Source: Opitutales bacterium (GTDB lineage Bacteria; Verrucomicrobiota; Verrucomicrobiia; Opitutales; Coraliomargaritaceae). From it: a DNA stretch of 36,884 bases. Positions within the stretch are counted from its first letter, which is position 1, and each line of letters starts with the position of its first letter. Below the pieces are notes generated by a model, which saw only the letters and a program-made list of their open reading frames with translations, ran no database searches and was not told where the DNA came from. The position numbers and the translations under genes are program-made. Positions 9,153-21,200 of this stretch are shown piece after piece. The stretch spans positions 64,335 through 101,218 of the forward strand of contig JANQXM010000020.1 in the NCBI GenBank assembly GCA_030729385.1. The letters are read 5' to 3'.

Positions 9153-12100
9153 ATGCCCGATAAAGATACTGAGTTCGTCCACCTCCACGTCCATACAGAC
9201 CATAGTCTGCTGGATGGGTGCTCGCGGACGGATCGGCTTTGCGCCCGCGCTGCAGAGCTGGGTATGAAAGCGCTATCCATCACGGATCACGGCGTGCTCT
9301 ACGGGCTGACTAGCTTTTTCAAACAAGCGGAAAAACACGGCATCAAGCCATTGCTTGGCTGCGAAATCTACCTTGTTTACGAAGAGGAGCTCGCCACCGT
9401 CAACGAGGAGCGCGCCAAACAGAAATCCCGCCACATGGGTCTGCTCGCCCGCAACTTCAAGGGCTACCAGAATCTCTGCAAACTTGTCTCTAAGGCGCAC
9501 ACTCAGGGTTTCTACCGCAACCCGCGCACCGACCTCAAAACACTGGTCGAACACAGTGAAGGCTTGATCGGGTTCTCCGGTTGTTTGGCTGCGGTCATTC
9601 CGCAATACCTGCTCAAGGGCGAGTTCGACAAGGCGCGCGACGCTGCCGCCAAATTCGTCGATATTTTCGGCAAAGATTACTTTATCATCGAGATCATGGA
9701 TCACGGGATCGAAGAGCAGCGACGGATCATTCCGGACCTCCTTAAGATCGCGACGGAGTTTGACCTCAAAGTTGTCGCCACCAATGACGTGCACTACGTC
9801 AAAGACACCGACTGGGAGCCACACGACTCACTGCTTTGCATCCAAACCGGTGCCAAAATCAAGGATGAGAAACGCATGCGCTACGACGCGCAGCAGTTCT
9901 ATCTCAAGTCTCGCGAGGAAATGGACTTGGCCTTCAAAGAAGTGCCACAGGCGATCACCAACACCTCTGCAGTGGCCGAGATGTGCGAGGTCAAGCTGCC
10001 CTTCGGCGAAGACCACTACCCGGTCTATGAGCGCCCCATCGAAATCGAAAGCGGTGACGACCATGCCAATTTCGACCGCGTGCTCGACATCTATGTCGAA
10101 AGTAAGAACGCCGTCCTCACTCGCGACGGTCACGACCCGATCGAGCTGACCGACGAGGAGCGCGAAAAGCACAAGAGCAACGGACTCTACTTATTTGAAC
10201 TCTGTAAAGACGGTCTCAAAGAGCGCTACGGCACCGACTACAATGCCTGTCGCGCCGACTGGGAAAATACCAGCGCCGACGACAAGCGCTATTGCGAGCA
10301 ACTCGAATACGAACTCGCGATCATCACTGGCACTGGCTTCGTCGATTACTTCCTCATCGTTTGGGACTTCATTGCATGGGCGCGCTCCAAGGGCATCCCC
10401 GTCGGCCCAGGGCGTGGTTCTGGAGCAGGCTGTATCGTCGCCTACGTCCTCAAAATCACCGACATTGACCCACTCAGTTTCGGACTGCTTTTTGAGCGGA
10501 TGCTTAACTTAGAGCGTGTCTCGCCGCCCGACTTCGACGTCGACTTCTGTATGCGTCGCCGCGACGAGGTGGTCACCTATGTCCGCGAGAAATACGGCAA
10601 AGACCGCGTGGCCAACATCATCACCTTCGGCACCTTTGGCGCAAAGATGGTCATCCGCGACTTGGCCCGTGTGAACGATCTGGAGTTCGCCGAGTCGAAC
10701 AAGCTCGCCAAGATGATTCCCGACGAGCTCAACATCTCTCTGGATGACTCCCTCAAAAAATCTCCCGAACTCGCGGCCGAAGTAAACCGAAATCCGGTTG
10801 CCCGAAACATCATTGAGCAAGGGCGTGTCATCGAAGGCATGATCCGCAACACAGGCAAGCACGCCTGCGGCGTCATCATCGCCGACCAGGACATCACTAA
10901 TTTGATTCCGGTCACCTTGCAAGAAGGCGACCTCACCACGCAATATCCGAAAGGTCCGAGCGAAGACCTTGGCTTGCTGAAGATGGACTTCTTGGGTCTG
11001 AAAACACTGACCGTGATTTCAGATGCGGAGGCCAATGTCAGAAAAGCCCGCGACATGCCCGACTTCAACGTCGAAAAAGTGCCGCTCGACGACAAGAACA
11101 CATACGACCTGCTCAACTCCGGACGCACCACTGGTGTATTCCAACTGGAATCAGGCGGCATGCAGCAACTCTGCCGTCAGATCGGGCTCAGCTCTTTCGA
11201 AGAAATCATCGCGTTGATCGCCTTGTATCGCCCAGGACCGATGCAGTTCATACCTCAATTCATTGAGGGCAAAAAAGACCCTTCCACAGTGGTCGTCCCC
11301 CACCCACTTCTGAAAGAACTGGTAGAGGAAACCTACGGCGTATTGGTCTACCAGGAACAGGTCATGCAATCGGCCCAGATCATTGCCGGCTACACGCTAG
11401 GAGGTGCGGATATCCTCCGCCGTGCGATGGGTAAAAAGATCAAGTCGGTCATGGATGCCCAGAAGGATGTCTTCATTAAAGGCGCCAAGGCAACCAACGA
11501 CATCGATCGCAAAACCGCGGAGTCGATTTTCGCATTGCTGGAAAAATTCGCGCAATACGGTTTCAATAAATCACACTCCGCCGCCTACGCGATGCTCAGC
11601 TATCGCACCGCCTACCTGAAGGCCAACTTCCCTGTTGAATTCATGGCCGCCGTGTTGACTTCAGAACAAGGCAACGCCGATAAAATCTCACACTTTCTCG
11701 CTGAATGTAACGCGATGAACGTGCCGGTGCTCAGCCCCGACGTGAATGAATCAGGCGCGACATTCACACCCATCATCGAAGACGGCGAAAGCAGCATACG
11801 CTTTGGAATGGCTGCAATGAAAGGCGTCGGCGAAGGCGCTGCGCTCGTCATAATCGAAGAGCGTGATGCCAACGGACCTTATACCGACTTTACAGATTTC
11901 ATCGTCCGTCAGTCCGACAAGCACGTGAATCGCCGCGTGATGGAAGCGCTGATAAAAACCGGTGGCTTCGACTCGCTAGGTGAAGACCGCGCCACGCTGC
12001 TCGACGCGCTCGACTCCGAATTGGCTGAAGCCGAAAGTATCCGTAAAGACCGCGAAGCGGGTCAAAGCTCACTCTTCGATATGCTCGGCACCGATAGCGG

Positions 12101-12884
12101 TATTGCCGAAGAAGACAAAGTATCCGGCTCTCGCAAAGATGTGCCCGCCATGACCATGGCCGAGAAGCTACAATACGAAAAGGAGCTGCTCGGTTTCTAT
12201 ATTTCCGGGCATCCGATGGATGCATACGCAGGGCTCGACACCGCGATCGACACATTCACTCACCCTGACGACCTCGTTAATTTTGACGACCGTGCCAATT
12301 TCCGACTCGGCGGCATCGTCAGCAACTTAGCGATAAAATACACACGCAAAGACAGCAAACAGATGGCGGTTTTCAACCTCGCCACTCGTTTCCATAACTT
12401 CGAGATGATCATGTTCCCCGATCCCTACGCAAAATGCGGTGATCGGTTAGTGGATGGTAAACTCACTTTGATTCATGGATTAATCGGTCGTCGCAATGGG
12501 GAAATGAGCCTCGCCGCGCATGAAGTCTTCGACCTCGAAACCTCCATCCCACGGATCGTCGAGCGCATTAATTTCATCATCCACCCAAACAATAAGGCAC
12601 CCGAGTTTTTAGAGCTCTTGCGCAAGACAATCGACGACGAATACAACGTCGCCAAAACGGGCAACATCGAGAACACGCATACCTCGGAAGTTGCCGTGAG
12701 TTTCCTAGTCGATAATCAAATCGTGGAAACCAATTCCTCGAAGGCGCTGAAGATCGCGATCAATGGCTCAAACTACAAAGCCCTACGTCGTCACAGCGCA
12801 GTGGCTGGCATACGTATACAATCCGTAGAAGCTACGCCCATTGATGACCGCAAACCTTGGGAAAAACGCGGGAAGCGTTTTTAG
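9153..12884 (+). CDS. dnaE: DNA polymerase III alpha subunit
   Basis: 1243 residues, the replicative polymerase catalytic subunit. The N-terminal PHP domain (about 1-290) starts [15 protein letters not shown] and keeps the motifs [19 protein letters not shown] and ATNDVHYV. The PolIII catalytic core has PGRGSGAGC near residue 420 and [15 protein letters not shown] near 457, whose aspartates bind the catalytic metals. Then come the HhH region and an OB-fold near residue 1050 ([27 protein letters not shown]). The length and [18 protein letters not shown] near 1010 are typical of DnaE1. The gene stands alone, with 65 bases separating it from the permease and a convergent clpX downstream. Unlike E. 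coli DnaE, the PHP metal ligands look intact. Confidence 0.97.
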   Translation: MPDKDTEFVHLHVHTDHSLLDGCSRTDRLCARAAELGMKALSITDHGVLYGLTSFFKQAEKHGIKPLLGCEIYLVYEEELATVNEERAKQKSRHMGLLARNFKGYQNLCKLVSKAHTQGFYRNPRTDLKTLVEHSEGLIGFSGCLAAVIPQYLLKGEFDKARDAAAKFVDIFGKDYFIIEIMDHGIEEQRRIIPDLLKIATEFDLKVVATNDVHYVKDTDWEPHDSLLCIQTGAKIKDEKRMRYDAQQFYLKSREEMDLAFKEVPQAITNTSAVAEMCEVKLPFGEDHYPVYERPIEIESGDDHANFDRVLDIYVESKNAVLTRDGHDPIELTDEEREKHKSNGLYLFELCKDGLKERYGTDYNACRADWENTSADDKRYCEQLEYELAIITGTGFVDYFLIVWDFIAWARSKGIPVGPGRGSGAGCIVAYVLKITDIDPLSFGLLFERMLNLERVSPPDFDVDFCMRRRDEVVTYVREKYGKDRVANIITFGTFGAKMVIRDLARVNDLEFAESNKLAKMIPDELNISLDDSLKKSPELAAEVNRNPVARNIIEQGRVIEGMIRNTGKHACGVIIADQDITNLIPVTLQEGDLTTQYPKGPSEDLGLLKMDFLGLKTLTVISDAEANVRKARDMPDFNVEKVPLDDKNTYDLLNSGRTTGVFQLESGGMQQLCRQIGLSSFEEIIALIALYRPGPMQFIPQFIEGKKDPSTVVVPHPLLKELVEETYGVLVYQEQVMQSAQIIAGYTLGGADILRRAMGKKIKSVMDAQKDVFIKGAKATNDIDRKTAESIFALLEKFAQYGFNKSHSAAYAMLSYRTAYLKANFPVEFMAAVLTSEQGNADKISHFLAECNAMNVPVLSPDVNESGATFTPIIEDGESSIRFGMAAMKGVGEGAALVIIEERDANGPYTDFTDFIVRQSDKHVNRRVMEALIKTGGFDSLGEDRATLLDALDSELAEAESIRKDREAGQSSLFDMLGTDSGIAEEDKVSGSRKDVPAMTMAEKLQYEKELLGFYISGHPMDAYAGLDTAIDTFTHPDDLVNFDDRANFRLGGIVSNLAIKYTRKDSKQMAVFNLATRFHNFEMIMFPDPYAKCGDRLVDGKLTLIHGLIGRRNGEMSLAAHEVFDLETSIPRIVERINFIIHPNNKAPEFLELLRKTIDDEYNVAKTGNIENTHTSEVAVSFLVDNQIVETNSSKALKIAINGSNYKALRRHSAVAGIRIQSVEATPIDDRKPWEKRGKRF

Positions 12885-12910
12885 CTGAGAACCATCGAGA
12901 CTACAAACGA

Positions 12911-14278
<1,368 letters not shown>

Positions 14279-14413
14279 TTATATGTTATTCGTTGAAATT
14301 GTTTTTGTGTATTAACTAAAGGCTAAACCAGCACGTCGATGCAGGTCTGCCACAGTATCTGATTTGATGTCGGTCATTCCTGACCAAGCTTCAACCCCCA
14401 ACTAGTGGTTCGC

Positions 14414-15007
14414 CTAGACAGGCTTACTTTCGATCACCTTATCAACGATCCCATACTCGAGCGCATCTTGCGCAGTGAGATAGAAATCACGATCGGTATC
14501 GGATGCGATCTCTTCAGCGGTCTTATTCGTGTGACGTGCCATGAGCTGATTCATCTGCTCGCGCCAGCGAAGGATTTCTTTCGCGGCGATGGAAATGTCG
14601 GATGTCTGACCAGTGGCTCCGCCCGTAGGCTGATGCATCATGACGCGGCTATTAGGGAGCGCATAACGCTTACCCTTAGTGCCGGAAGCGAGCAACAATG
14701 TTGCCATGCTTGCGGCTTGACCGACGCAATATGTGACCACATCGCACTGCAGGAAATTCATCGTATCGTAGATCGCCATGCCATCGGTGACACTGCCACC
14801 GGGGGAGTTGATGTAGAGACTGATGTCTTTCTTGGGGTCTTCCATTTGCAGGAAGAGCATTTGAGCGATGACGGCGTTGGCGACAAAGTCGTTAATCGGC
14901 GTGCCGATAAAGATAATACGGTCGCGCAATAGGCGACTGTAAATATCCCAGGCGCGCTCAGTGCGGCCTTCGCGCTCATAGACAGTAGGAAGTGGAACGT
15001 AGCTCAC
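14414..15007 (-). CDS. clpP: ATP-dependent Clp protease proteolytic subunit ClpP
   Basis: 197 residues, full length. The serine-protease triad is visible: Ser100 in [11 protein letters not shown], His125 in [10 protein letters not shown] and Asp174 in TDRDFYL. The N-terminal axial-loop region ([20 protein letters not shown]) and [18 protein letters not shown] are typical. It forms the two-ring peptidase barrel partnered with ClpX, encoded immediately downstream. There is no long propeptide. It lies 85 bases after tig, and that gap contains a strong stem-loop (15038-15067), so clpP-clpX may be partly uncoupled from tig. Confidence 0.97.
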   Translation of the reverse strand: MSYVPLPTVYEREGRTERAWDIYSRLLRDRIIFIGTPINDFVANAVIAQMLFLQMEDPKKDISLYINSPGGSVTDGMAIYDTMNFLQCDVVTYCVGQAASMATLLLASGTKGKRYALPNSRVMMHQPTGGATGQTSDISIAAKEILRWREQMNQLMARHTNKTAEEIASDTDRDFYLTAQDALEYGIVDKVIESKPV

Positions 15008-15037
15008 GGTATAGTTTGTATGTTTAGCGTTGAATTA

Positions 15038-15067
15038 AACTACGCACGGTATCGACCGTGCGCAGTT
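15038..15067 (-). terminator. Stem-loop between tig and clpP (possible attenuator or weak terminator)
   Basis: A 13-base inverted repeat flanks the 4-base loop ATCG. The left arm is AACTACGCACGGT and the right arm is ACCGTGCGCAGTT, with 12 of 13 positions pairing. On the minus strand, the direction of tig and clpP, the stem is followed by TTTAATTC, only a short T-rich run. It is therefore weaker than a classical intrinsic terminator. It could lower read-through from tig into clpP, or act as an mRNA-stabilising or processing hairpin. Confidence 0.5.
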
Positions 15068-15092
15068 AATCAAATGCTTTTACCAAATTCGG

Positions 15093-16421
15093 TTAAGCAG
15101 ACGCTTCAACCGTTTCGCGCTCAGCCTTCTCAATGATAAGATCCATGGTCTTACCGAGAATGATGTCGCCGCGCATACGGTCGATGCGGCTACGATCCTT
15201 TTGGATTTCTTTAACAACCTTGTCTGGCTTTTGACCGGACTGTTGCGCTTCCATCATGATCATACGGCTGAAATCGTCGTTCTCGGCTTTGATCTTTTCC
15301 TTCTCGGCGATCTTGCTGAGGATAAGGCGAGACTTCAAGCGGTCGCGGGCAGCAGCACTGGCACCTTCATGGAGTTGCTCTTTGTGCTTCTCAAACTCTT
15401 CAGCGGAAACACCTTGCTGCATGTTGCGCTGCATGAAATCACGAAGAACAGCTTCGGTTTCGCTCTCGATACCACTTTCAGGGATCGCAAAGTCGACACT
15501 ATCGAGAAGTAGCTTGGTGACTTGCTCGCGCTCAGCACCGGCATTCTTTTGCTTCTTCTGATTTTCGATGTTTTCGCGAATACGCTCACGTAGCTCGGCT
15601 TCGTCTTTAACTTGAACACTCTTGAAGAATTCTTCGTTCATCTCAGGCATGACCTTTTCGCGAACTTCTTCAGCTTTCAGAGAATACACAGCTGTCTTAC
15701 CAGCAAGGGCTTCTGGTTTAAAGTCTTCTGGGAATACCATTGTGACTTCCTTTTCGTCGCCCGCCTTCATGCCTACGAGGCCTTCGACAACAGCGCTCAC
15801 CCCAGGAGTCCCTTCAGCGCCGGCTTCTTCCCAAGTCACCTTCTGAGTGCCATACATTGGCGAATCAGGAACGAGGTCAGCGACCAATTCGTCACCGATC
15901 TTACCTTCATAGCCGCAACGAACATAGTCGCCCTTCTCGGCAGCCTTTTCAGCAACGTTAAACTCTGCACGCTGACTGAGAATTTGCTCGATCATCTTAT
16001 CGATTTCTTCATTAGTCGCTTCAGTTGGCTCGTTTGTAACCTTCAAGCCAGTATATTCAGGAACTTCAAATTCGGGCACGATATCTACAGTGAATGTGAT
16101 CTCTGCATCCTTATCGGCAGCGATTTCACCTTCGGAGAGATCCACGATTTTGAAAATATTCACGTCTGACTTAGCCACACCTTCTTGGTGTGCTTTAGAA
16201 ATCACGCGTTGCTTCAGCTCTTGCTTCAGATCTTTTGCATAGCGAGTGCGAACCATAGCTTCAGGAGCCTTACCTGGGCGGAAGCCAGGGATCTTGGCAT
16301 TGCGCTGGAAGTCCTTAATCAAGGCGGCTTCTTGCTCAGCGACTTCCTTGGAAGTCAGGCTGACTGTGATTGTCTTGCGGGTTTCGTTGATGTCTTTGAC
16401 GTCGGTTTTCACGTTGCTCAT
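15093..16421 (-). CDS. tig: Trigger factor (ribosome-associated chaperone / prolyl isomerase)
   Basis: 442 residues. The N-terminal ribosome-binding domain carries IPGFRPGKAPEAM, the trigger-factor signature loop that docks on ribosomal protein L23. A central FKBP-like domain (about 150-245, including KGDYVRCGYEGKIGD and EVTMVFPEDFKPEALAGKTA) is followed by the helical C-terminal domain, rich in Lys and Glu. Trigger factor holds nascent chains as they leave the ribosome. It is the first gene of tig-clpP-clpX, an order conserved in many bacteria. A possible promoter lies at 16473-16503. The FKBP part is somewhat divergent, which is common outside Proteobacteria. Confidence 0.95.
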   Translation of the reverse strand: MSNVKTDVKDINETRKTITVSLTSKEVAEQEAALIKDFQRNAKIPGFRPGKAPEAMVRTRYAKDLKQELKQRVISKAHQEGVAKSDVNIFKIVDLSEGEIAADKDAEITFTVDIVPEFEVPEYTGLKVTNEPTEATNEEIDKMIEQILSQRAEFNVAEKAAEKGDYVRCGYEGKIGDELVADLVPDSPMYGTQKVTWEEAGAEGTPGVSAVVEGLVGMKAGDEKEVTMVFPEDFKPEALAGKTAVYSLKAEEVREKVMPEMNEEFFKSVQVKDEAELRERIRENIENQKKQKNAGAEREQVTKLLLDSVDFAIPESGIESETEAVLRDFMQRNMQQGVSAEEFEKHKEQLHEGASAAARDRLKSRLILSKIAEKEKIKAENDDFSRMIMMEAQQSGQKPDKVVKEIQKDRSRIDRMRGDIILGKTMDLIIEKAERETVEASA

Positions 16422-16472
16422 AAAAAATGTTGATTGGATAATGCCTTAAGTGGCGGGATTTGAAAAAGCGGG

Positions 16473-16503
16473 CTAATAAAGGGGAAAGGGATTTTTCGGT
16501 CAA
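16473..16503 (-). promoter_or_regulatory. Possible sigma70-type promoter for tig
   Basis: On the minus strand, TTGACC (16503-16498) is followed after 19 bases by TATTAG (16478-16473), about 50 bases before the tig ATG. The hexamers match five and four of six consensus positions, but the spacer is longer than the ideal 17. Its place between the end of the upstream membrane gene (16544) and tig fits a separate transcription unit. Prediction only. Confidence 0.3.
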
Positions 16504-16543
16504 TGCCTATGTTGCATATCCGAGACGGAAAGGAAAAAGCAAG

Positions 16544-17119
16544 CTATTCGCCGGGTTGACGGGCTTTAAAGCGGATAAAATCAGGTTCAACCACCTTAAA
16601 CAGGTGCGCCCACGGCTGAACAGCCACCATTGTATCAGGCACAGCACTGATTCCAGTGTGCAAAACGCCAATAATAACACGATTCTCCTTCCGGCTAAAC
16701 ATACGCAAACGCAGCCCAAGTTTGTCCAACATCGGCTTCACTGCGGTCGCATCCACGTCCTCGGCTAGCTCTAAAACCACTTGATCGGCCGCCATGTAAG
16801 TGAACTCACCACTTTCTAGATTCTGAACGACACGAACATACGGGTAACTCTTTTCGAAAGTCAGCGACCATACCTTTTCCTTTGGCGCTTCGGCATTGGG
16901 TAAAAATCCAAAATCGATAACCAAGCCTGCCCGGATGGAATCTGGCACCTCAACTGGTAGCGACTCAGCTCCGGCATCGACCATCTTTTGATTATGCTCC
17001 AGCCATGGGTCCACCTGTGCTTCTTCCTTAGCCGCGCGGCGCGACATAATCACGGAGACCAACAGCATCCCGAGGATAAAACCTCCAAAGTAGACAAGTA
17101 CTCGGTCCATTTTTTTCAT
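16544..17119 (-). CDS. Single-pass membrane protein of unknown function
   Basis: 191 residues. One N-terminal transmembrane helix (about 7-26, VLVYFGGFILGMLLVSVIMS) is followed by RRAAKEE, so the bulk is probably on the far side of the inner membrane, or cytoplasmic if the topology is inverted. The remainder is a compact mixed domain containing KVWSLTFEKSYPYVRVVQN and a repeated-looking MLDKLGLRLRMFSRKENRVIIGVLHT. I recognise no known family. The start overlaps the stop of the upstream 94-residue membrane gene by 4 bases (17116-17119), so the two are translationally coupled and probably work together. The next gene downstream is tig. Confidence 0.7.
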   Translation of the reverse strand: MKKMDRVLVYFGGFILGMLLVSVIMSRRAAKEEAQVDPWLEHNQKMVDAGAESLPVEVPDSIRAGLVIDFGFLPNAEAPKEKVWSLTFEKSYPYVRVVQNLESGEFTYMAADQVVLELAEDVDATAVKPMLDKLGLRLRMFSRKENRVIIGVLHTGISAVPDTMVAVQPWAHLFKVVEPDFIRFKARQPGE

Positions 17120-17400
17120 TCTGCAACCCCTTCCTCTGTAGTCTGCTTCGCCATATAGTCATTCCTAGCACGTATCACACAGATCACGATCGACGCACCG
17201 CCTGCCCAAACAATGCCGTAATTTAGCCCATTCATAAAGCCAAAGGAGGCAAAATACCCCAAATCCGCATGCTCGCAAAAGAACAGAGCAAAGAGCAGGT
17301 GCGTGACTACACCCGCCATCGCGCCGATAAAACAGATGATGGCGACATAGTAAATCCACAGGACAAGCCAATGGATCAAACCTAGAGCTATTTTTAACAT
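17116..17400 (-). CDS. Small membrane protein of unknown function
   Basis: 94 residues. Two to three hydrophobic helices are visible (about 5-30, 35-52 and 55-78: LGLIHWLVLWIYYVAIICFIG, VVTHLLFALFFCE, GIVWAGGASIVICVI), with a short charged C-terminus (RARNDYMAKQTTEEGVAE). There is no recognisable domain. It overlaps the following 191-residue membrane gene by 4 bases, which supports it as a real coding gene and suggests a two-component membrane unit. It diverges from hpt across 105 bases. Confidence 0.62.
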   Translation of the reverse strand: MLKIALGLIHWLVLWIYYVAIICFIGAMAGVVTHLLFALFFCEHADLGYFASFGFMNGLNYGIVWAGGASIVICVIRARNDYMAKQTTEEGVAE

Positions 17401-17505
17401 TCGCGCGGAAAGTGTAAGGGAAATGACGCCTTGGCAAGCACATCACCGCCTCTCTTTTTTCTTAGTAGGCTTGAAAACTGCTAATGCTTCGACATTAACA
17501 CTCCA

Positions 17506-18084
17506 ATGCTCCCAGAAAACAGTATGCCCTCTCCACTTGAAGATCTCGACAAAATCATCGTAGACGAAGCCATGATCAATGAGCGACTCATCCAACTCGG
17601 CGAGGAAATCAACATCGCATATGAAGGCAAGGAGGTTGCCGTCATCGCAATTATCAACGGTGCGATTATCTTTGTAGCCGACCTCATTCGCCAGTTGAGC
17701 ATCCCGATACAGCTAGATTGTATCCGTGTCTCTAGCTACCGCGACGAGACCACACCCGTTCAAGCACCGGAAATCATCGACAGCATCCGCCTCAACCTGG
17801 AAGGCGTGCACGTGCTACTGATCGATGACATCTTAGACACCGGCAACACGCTGTCTCGCGTCTCTACCATTATCAGCAACTTGAACCCGGCCAGCCTCAA
17901 AACCTGCGTTTTATTAGACAAACACACCAAGCGCAGCGTCGATTTTGATGCCGATTTCGTTGGTTTTCAAATTCCCGACGAGTTTGTAGTTGGCTACGGT
18001 CTAGATTTTGCCGAACGCTATCGGCAGCTGCCTTGCATCGGCATCCTTAAACCAGACCTGCAAAATCCTCCTGTTTGGGCCTAA
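17506..18084 (+). CDS. hpt: Hypoxanthine phosphoribosyltransferase
   Basis: 192 residues. The PRPP-binding signature [17 protein letters not shown] is plain, with the upstream flexible-loop SSYRDE region and a C-terminal [18 protein letters not shown] typical of bacterial Hpt. It salvages hypoxanthine (and often guanine) to nucleotide using PRPP, releasing pyrophosphate. The ATG at 17506 gives [14 protein letters not shown]; the internal ATG at 17524 is an equally plausible start. It is a single-gene unit between the divergent membrane pair and the PEP carboxykinase gene. Confidence 0.93.
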   Translation: MLPENSMPSPLEDLDKIIVDEAMINERLIQLGEEINIAYEGKEVAVIAIINGAIIFVADLIRQLSIPIQLDCIRVSSYRDETTPVQAPEIIDSIRLNLEGVHVLLIDDILDTGNTLSRVSTIISNLNPASLKTCVLLDKHTKRSVDFDADFVGFQIPDEFVVGYGLDFAERYRQLPCIGILKPDLQNPPVWA

Positions 18085-18140
18085 ATGCCGGCTCCCGCAG
18101 CAGAAATAGTGCAACTCAACGCCACAAATCCAGAAATTAT

Positions 18141-18179
18141 CTAATATAGTATTGACCCAATATTAGCGCGACTTATCCT
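18141..18179 (+). promoter_or_regulatory. Promoter with overlapping inverted repeat upstream of PPi-PEPCK
   Basis: TTGACC (18152-18157) and TATCCT (18174-18179) are separated by 16 bases and resemble -35 and -10 hexamers, about 95 bases before the chosen start codon. The -35 region lies inside a nested inverted repeat. The outer arms are CTAATAT (18141-18147) and ATATTAG (18160-18166). The inner arms are TATTG and CAATA around the loop ACC (18150-18162). That arrangement is what an operator overlapping a promoter looks like. The bound regulator, if any, is unknown. Confidence 0.42.
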
Positions 18180-18273
18180 TTGCGTCATCTAAATACAGCC
18201 CTATTGCACGCAACCTATGCGGCAAGAGAACTGCTCAATCACTCTAATATTACTAAAATCGAAAAATAGTACT

Positions 18274-21200
18274 ATGGAATTCAAGACACAACTTGGACTA
18301 GACCCAGAAACCGCAGCTTCCACTCACGACGAGCAAGCGCTCCTTGAGTATGTAAACCTGAAGCTGACCTCAATCGGCCAACCTGTATTTGGCGACATCA
18401 CGGATTCAGAGTTTTTTGGACTGAGTAAATCACTGCTCGAAAGCTACCAGGAAAAATCACGCCTACTCGCAGACTATCTACCCCCTTGTGACCAACGAAT
18501 CCAAAGTTTCTTGATGGAGTATTTCGATGACCTCGAAATCGAGGATATCCCACATCTTCCACACAACACACTGATCCTCGATCGCCACGGCGTAGCCCGC
18601 ACGCTTTCGCTACCGGCAAAAGGTGACCACTTTTCTTCTGACATTATTGATTCGTACCGAATCGAACAAGGGGTGCTTCACAATCCAAAGAGTGATCGCC
18701 GCACGACAAAGGGCGTTTTCCATATTGCCGAAGGCGGGTTACCAATCCCCAACGACAAAAAGGCTGTGCCAAAAATCGCAGTTGCGCGACTATTCAAAAA
18801 GGCACTCACCACAGCACCTGACTCTCTCACAACTTTACCATTCCTTGCCAACGAGGACGAATCAGCAAAGGCGTGGGTATCCCTCCTGCTTCGCCCAGTC
18901 GTTGTCCCGGAAGTCGATGGCTTCACTAAAGAAAAGTCGATGGAGGTGCGCTTCTTCGCGCCGGGCAACATGGTCAGCAATCTCGATTTCGTCGAATCCA
19001 TCTTCGGCAACGCAGGCGATCCTTTCATCGCAGATAACGACGCTGGACTCGCCCCCGAAAATTGGACCGGCACCAGTGGTTGCGTGATCCTCGCCCCACA
19101 CCTCATGGGCACGACCAAAATAGAACTTGGACTGCCCCATGTCTCTGAAGCGACGGATCGCCAAAAACGCGACGGCATGTGCTGGGAGAAAGAGGATGAG
19201 CTCTACAACGATGGTGGCGCCTTCAAAATCACTTGCCGTGATGAGTCTGGTCGCATCGTCACCGCGATTGCCGACAACTATTTCGGCTACTGCAAAAAAG
19301 AGGTCAAAACTCAGATCGGATTTTCTGCCAACCTGCACGGCCTGGCAGAAGAGGAACACGCTGGCGGCACACTCGCATTCACAGGGTATGACCTAGGTGA
19401 GGACTTCCAACTGAGTCAATACTACCCCGAAGTCGATCAAACATTCGACGGCATCGTGGCACGCTACAATGACCGCATCGATGTGATGCCTGAAGGCTAC
19501 GCCGTCGATAAAACCTACAAGGATATTCTCTATCTCCCAGAAGATTCACAGATCGAATTGAATAACCAAACGATCACTTGGAGCAAAGACGGCGCAGAAC
19601 AAAAGATTAAACTGCTGCCCAACATCACCTATGTGCTCCCTTCAGGATACAAGGTGCAAATGATGCAACCAGCAGCGGGCCGTCGCTGGCGCCTAGTCGG
19701 CTACACCGCCGAAAGTCGCGTCTGTCATAAGCCCTGCACCGTTTCTGGTGGCGGTAAATCCGAGATTTCGAAACCGATCACCGACGCCATCATTTCCGGT
19801 CCGGTCTTTGTGAGTGACTTCCAAAAGGACTTCGATCTAGCCGAAGAAATCATCAATTACGAATACGGCGAACGGTTCAGCGACACATCAAAGAACCGCC
19901 CGGATGGCCGACCACTCCTCGGTAAAGCGCGCTCACTCGGCTCTGTTATTAAGCTGCTAACGCCATCCAAATCCGACTATAACGAGACATACAATGCTTG
20001 GCTGAAATCGATACCGCAGCACGTCAAAGAACTCGTGCTCATCATCAAACGTTTCTACAAGGAGGACTGGGGCACCGATTGGCGCAAGCGCTTCACCGTC
20101 GACTTAATCAACGGTGAACCCGGCAACATCCTACGCTACCGCGAGCAGCAAATGCTAACGCAGTATCTGCGCATCGGCTACACCTCCGAAGGTGCATGGC
20201 GCACATTCGGTCTGCGCAAAGATTTCATCCCCGCAGCCAAAATTTCGCTCGAAGACGATATCACCGCATCGACGGTCGCGCCCTCTTCTTGCATCAAGAG
20301 CTTGCCTAAGGACTGGGATGCTCCCTCGGCAAAATTCGTATTTAATTGCGAATACCGCTTCTTCCAGCGTCCAGACGACGCAGTCATTCGCGGCTATGAT
20401 CATCAAGCCGAGAAAGATCTCAGCTCAGACGGCAGCTTCCTCAGTAATTACGAACCACTCGATGCTGAGCACGGTAAAAACGAAATCGAAGATGCGATTC
20501 GCTTCGGCCAATACACGCAGCCGATGCAGGACATGGTCACCAATTTCGTCCAAGCGCCTCACAGCGATTACTACGCAACGCCCGCCTACCCTCGTATGGT
20601 CGATGGCAAGCCGACAAAGAACCCACGCTATCTTCAAGTTCGTCCTGACTTAAAGGATAAGCGTTCTCTTTACCTCGCTGATATAAGCTCGCGACTCTAT
20701 CGCCGCCAAGACTCACAGTCTCCGCTGCTACGCCCAGTCACATCGATCCTTCCAGGACGTCGTAACAACCCGGCAGAGCCAGAGGCAGGCGTAAAGCCAC
20801 TCTGCACATTCAGCCCGATCCATCACATGGAGCTCCCCGAGCTCTTCATGGAATATATCGCAAGTATCACCGGTAAATCTCCATCGACTACTGGTGCAGG
20901 CTCTGAAGGCGCACTCACCAAGGGTCCTTTCAACGCGCTCTTGCCGATCTACGATATGAACAACGCGCTCGTGTCCTATCTGGCTACAGAGCAGCCCGCG
21001 TTCATCACCGCAGCCGGCTATGTCGGTCCGAAGTTCCGCGTGGATCACGACATCAGTCTGCTCGTCCCCGAAATCTGGTGCCGTCTAAAGCCCCAGGAAA
21101 CCGATCCTAAATGGCTCCTCCAGCACGGTTATCTAGAAAAGATCGAAGACTTCGAACACGAAGGTAAGCTGGTTAAAGCCAGCCTCCTAGGCTACCGCAT

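Noticed and set aside
9273-9824. 183-codon minus-strand frame opposite dnaE
   Set aside because: A shadow of the strongly conserved dnaE PHP domain, with no independent motif.
10577-11161. 194-codon minus-strand frame opposite the dnaE polymerase core
   Set aside because: A shadow of dnaE; Ser/Pro/Arg-rich composition typical of antisense frames.
15612-16169. 185-codon plus-strand frame opposite tig
   Set aside because: An antisense shadow of trigger factor, whose motifs are clear on the other strand.
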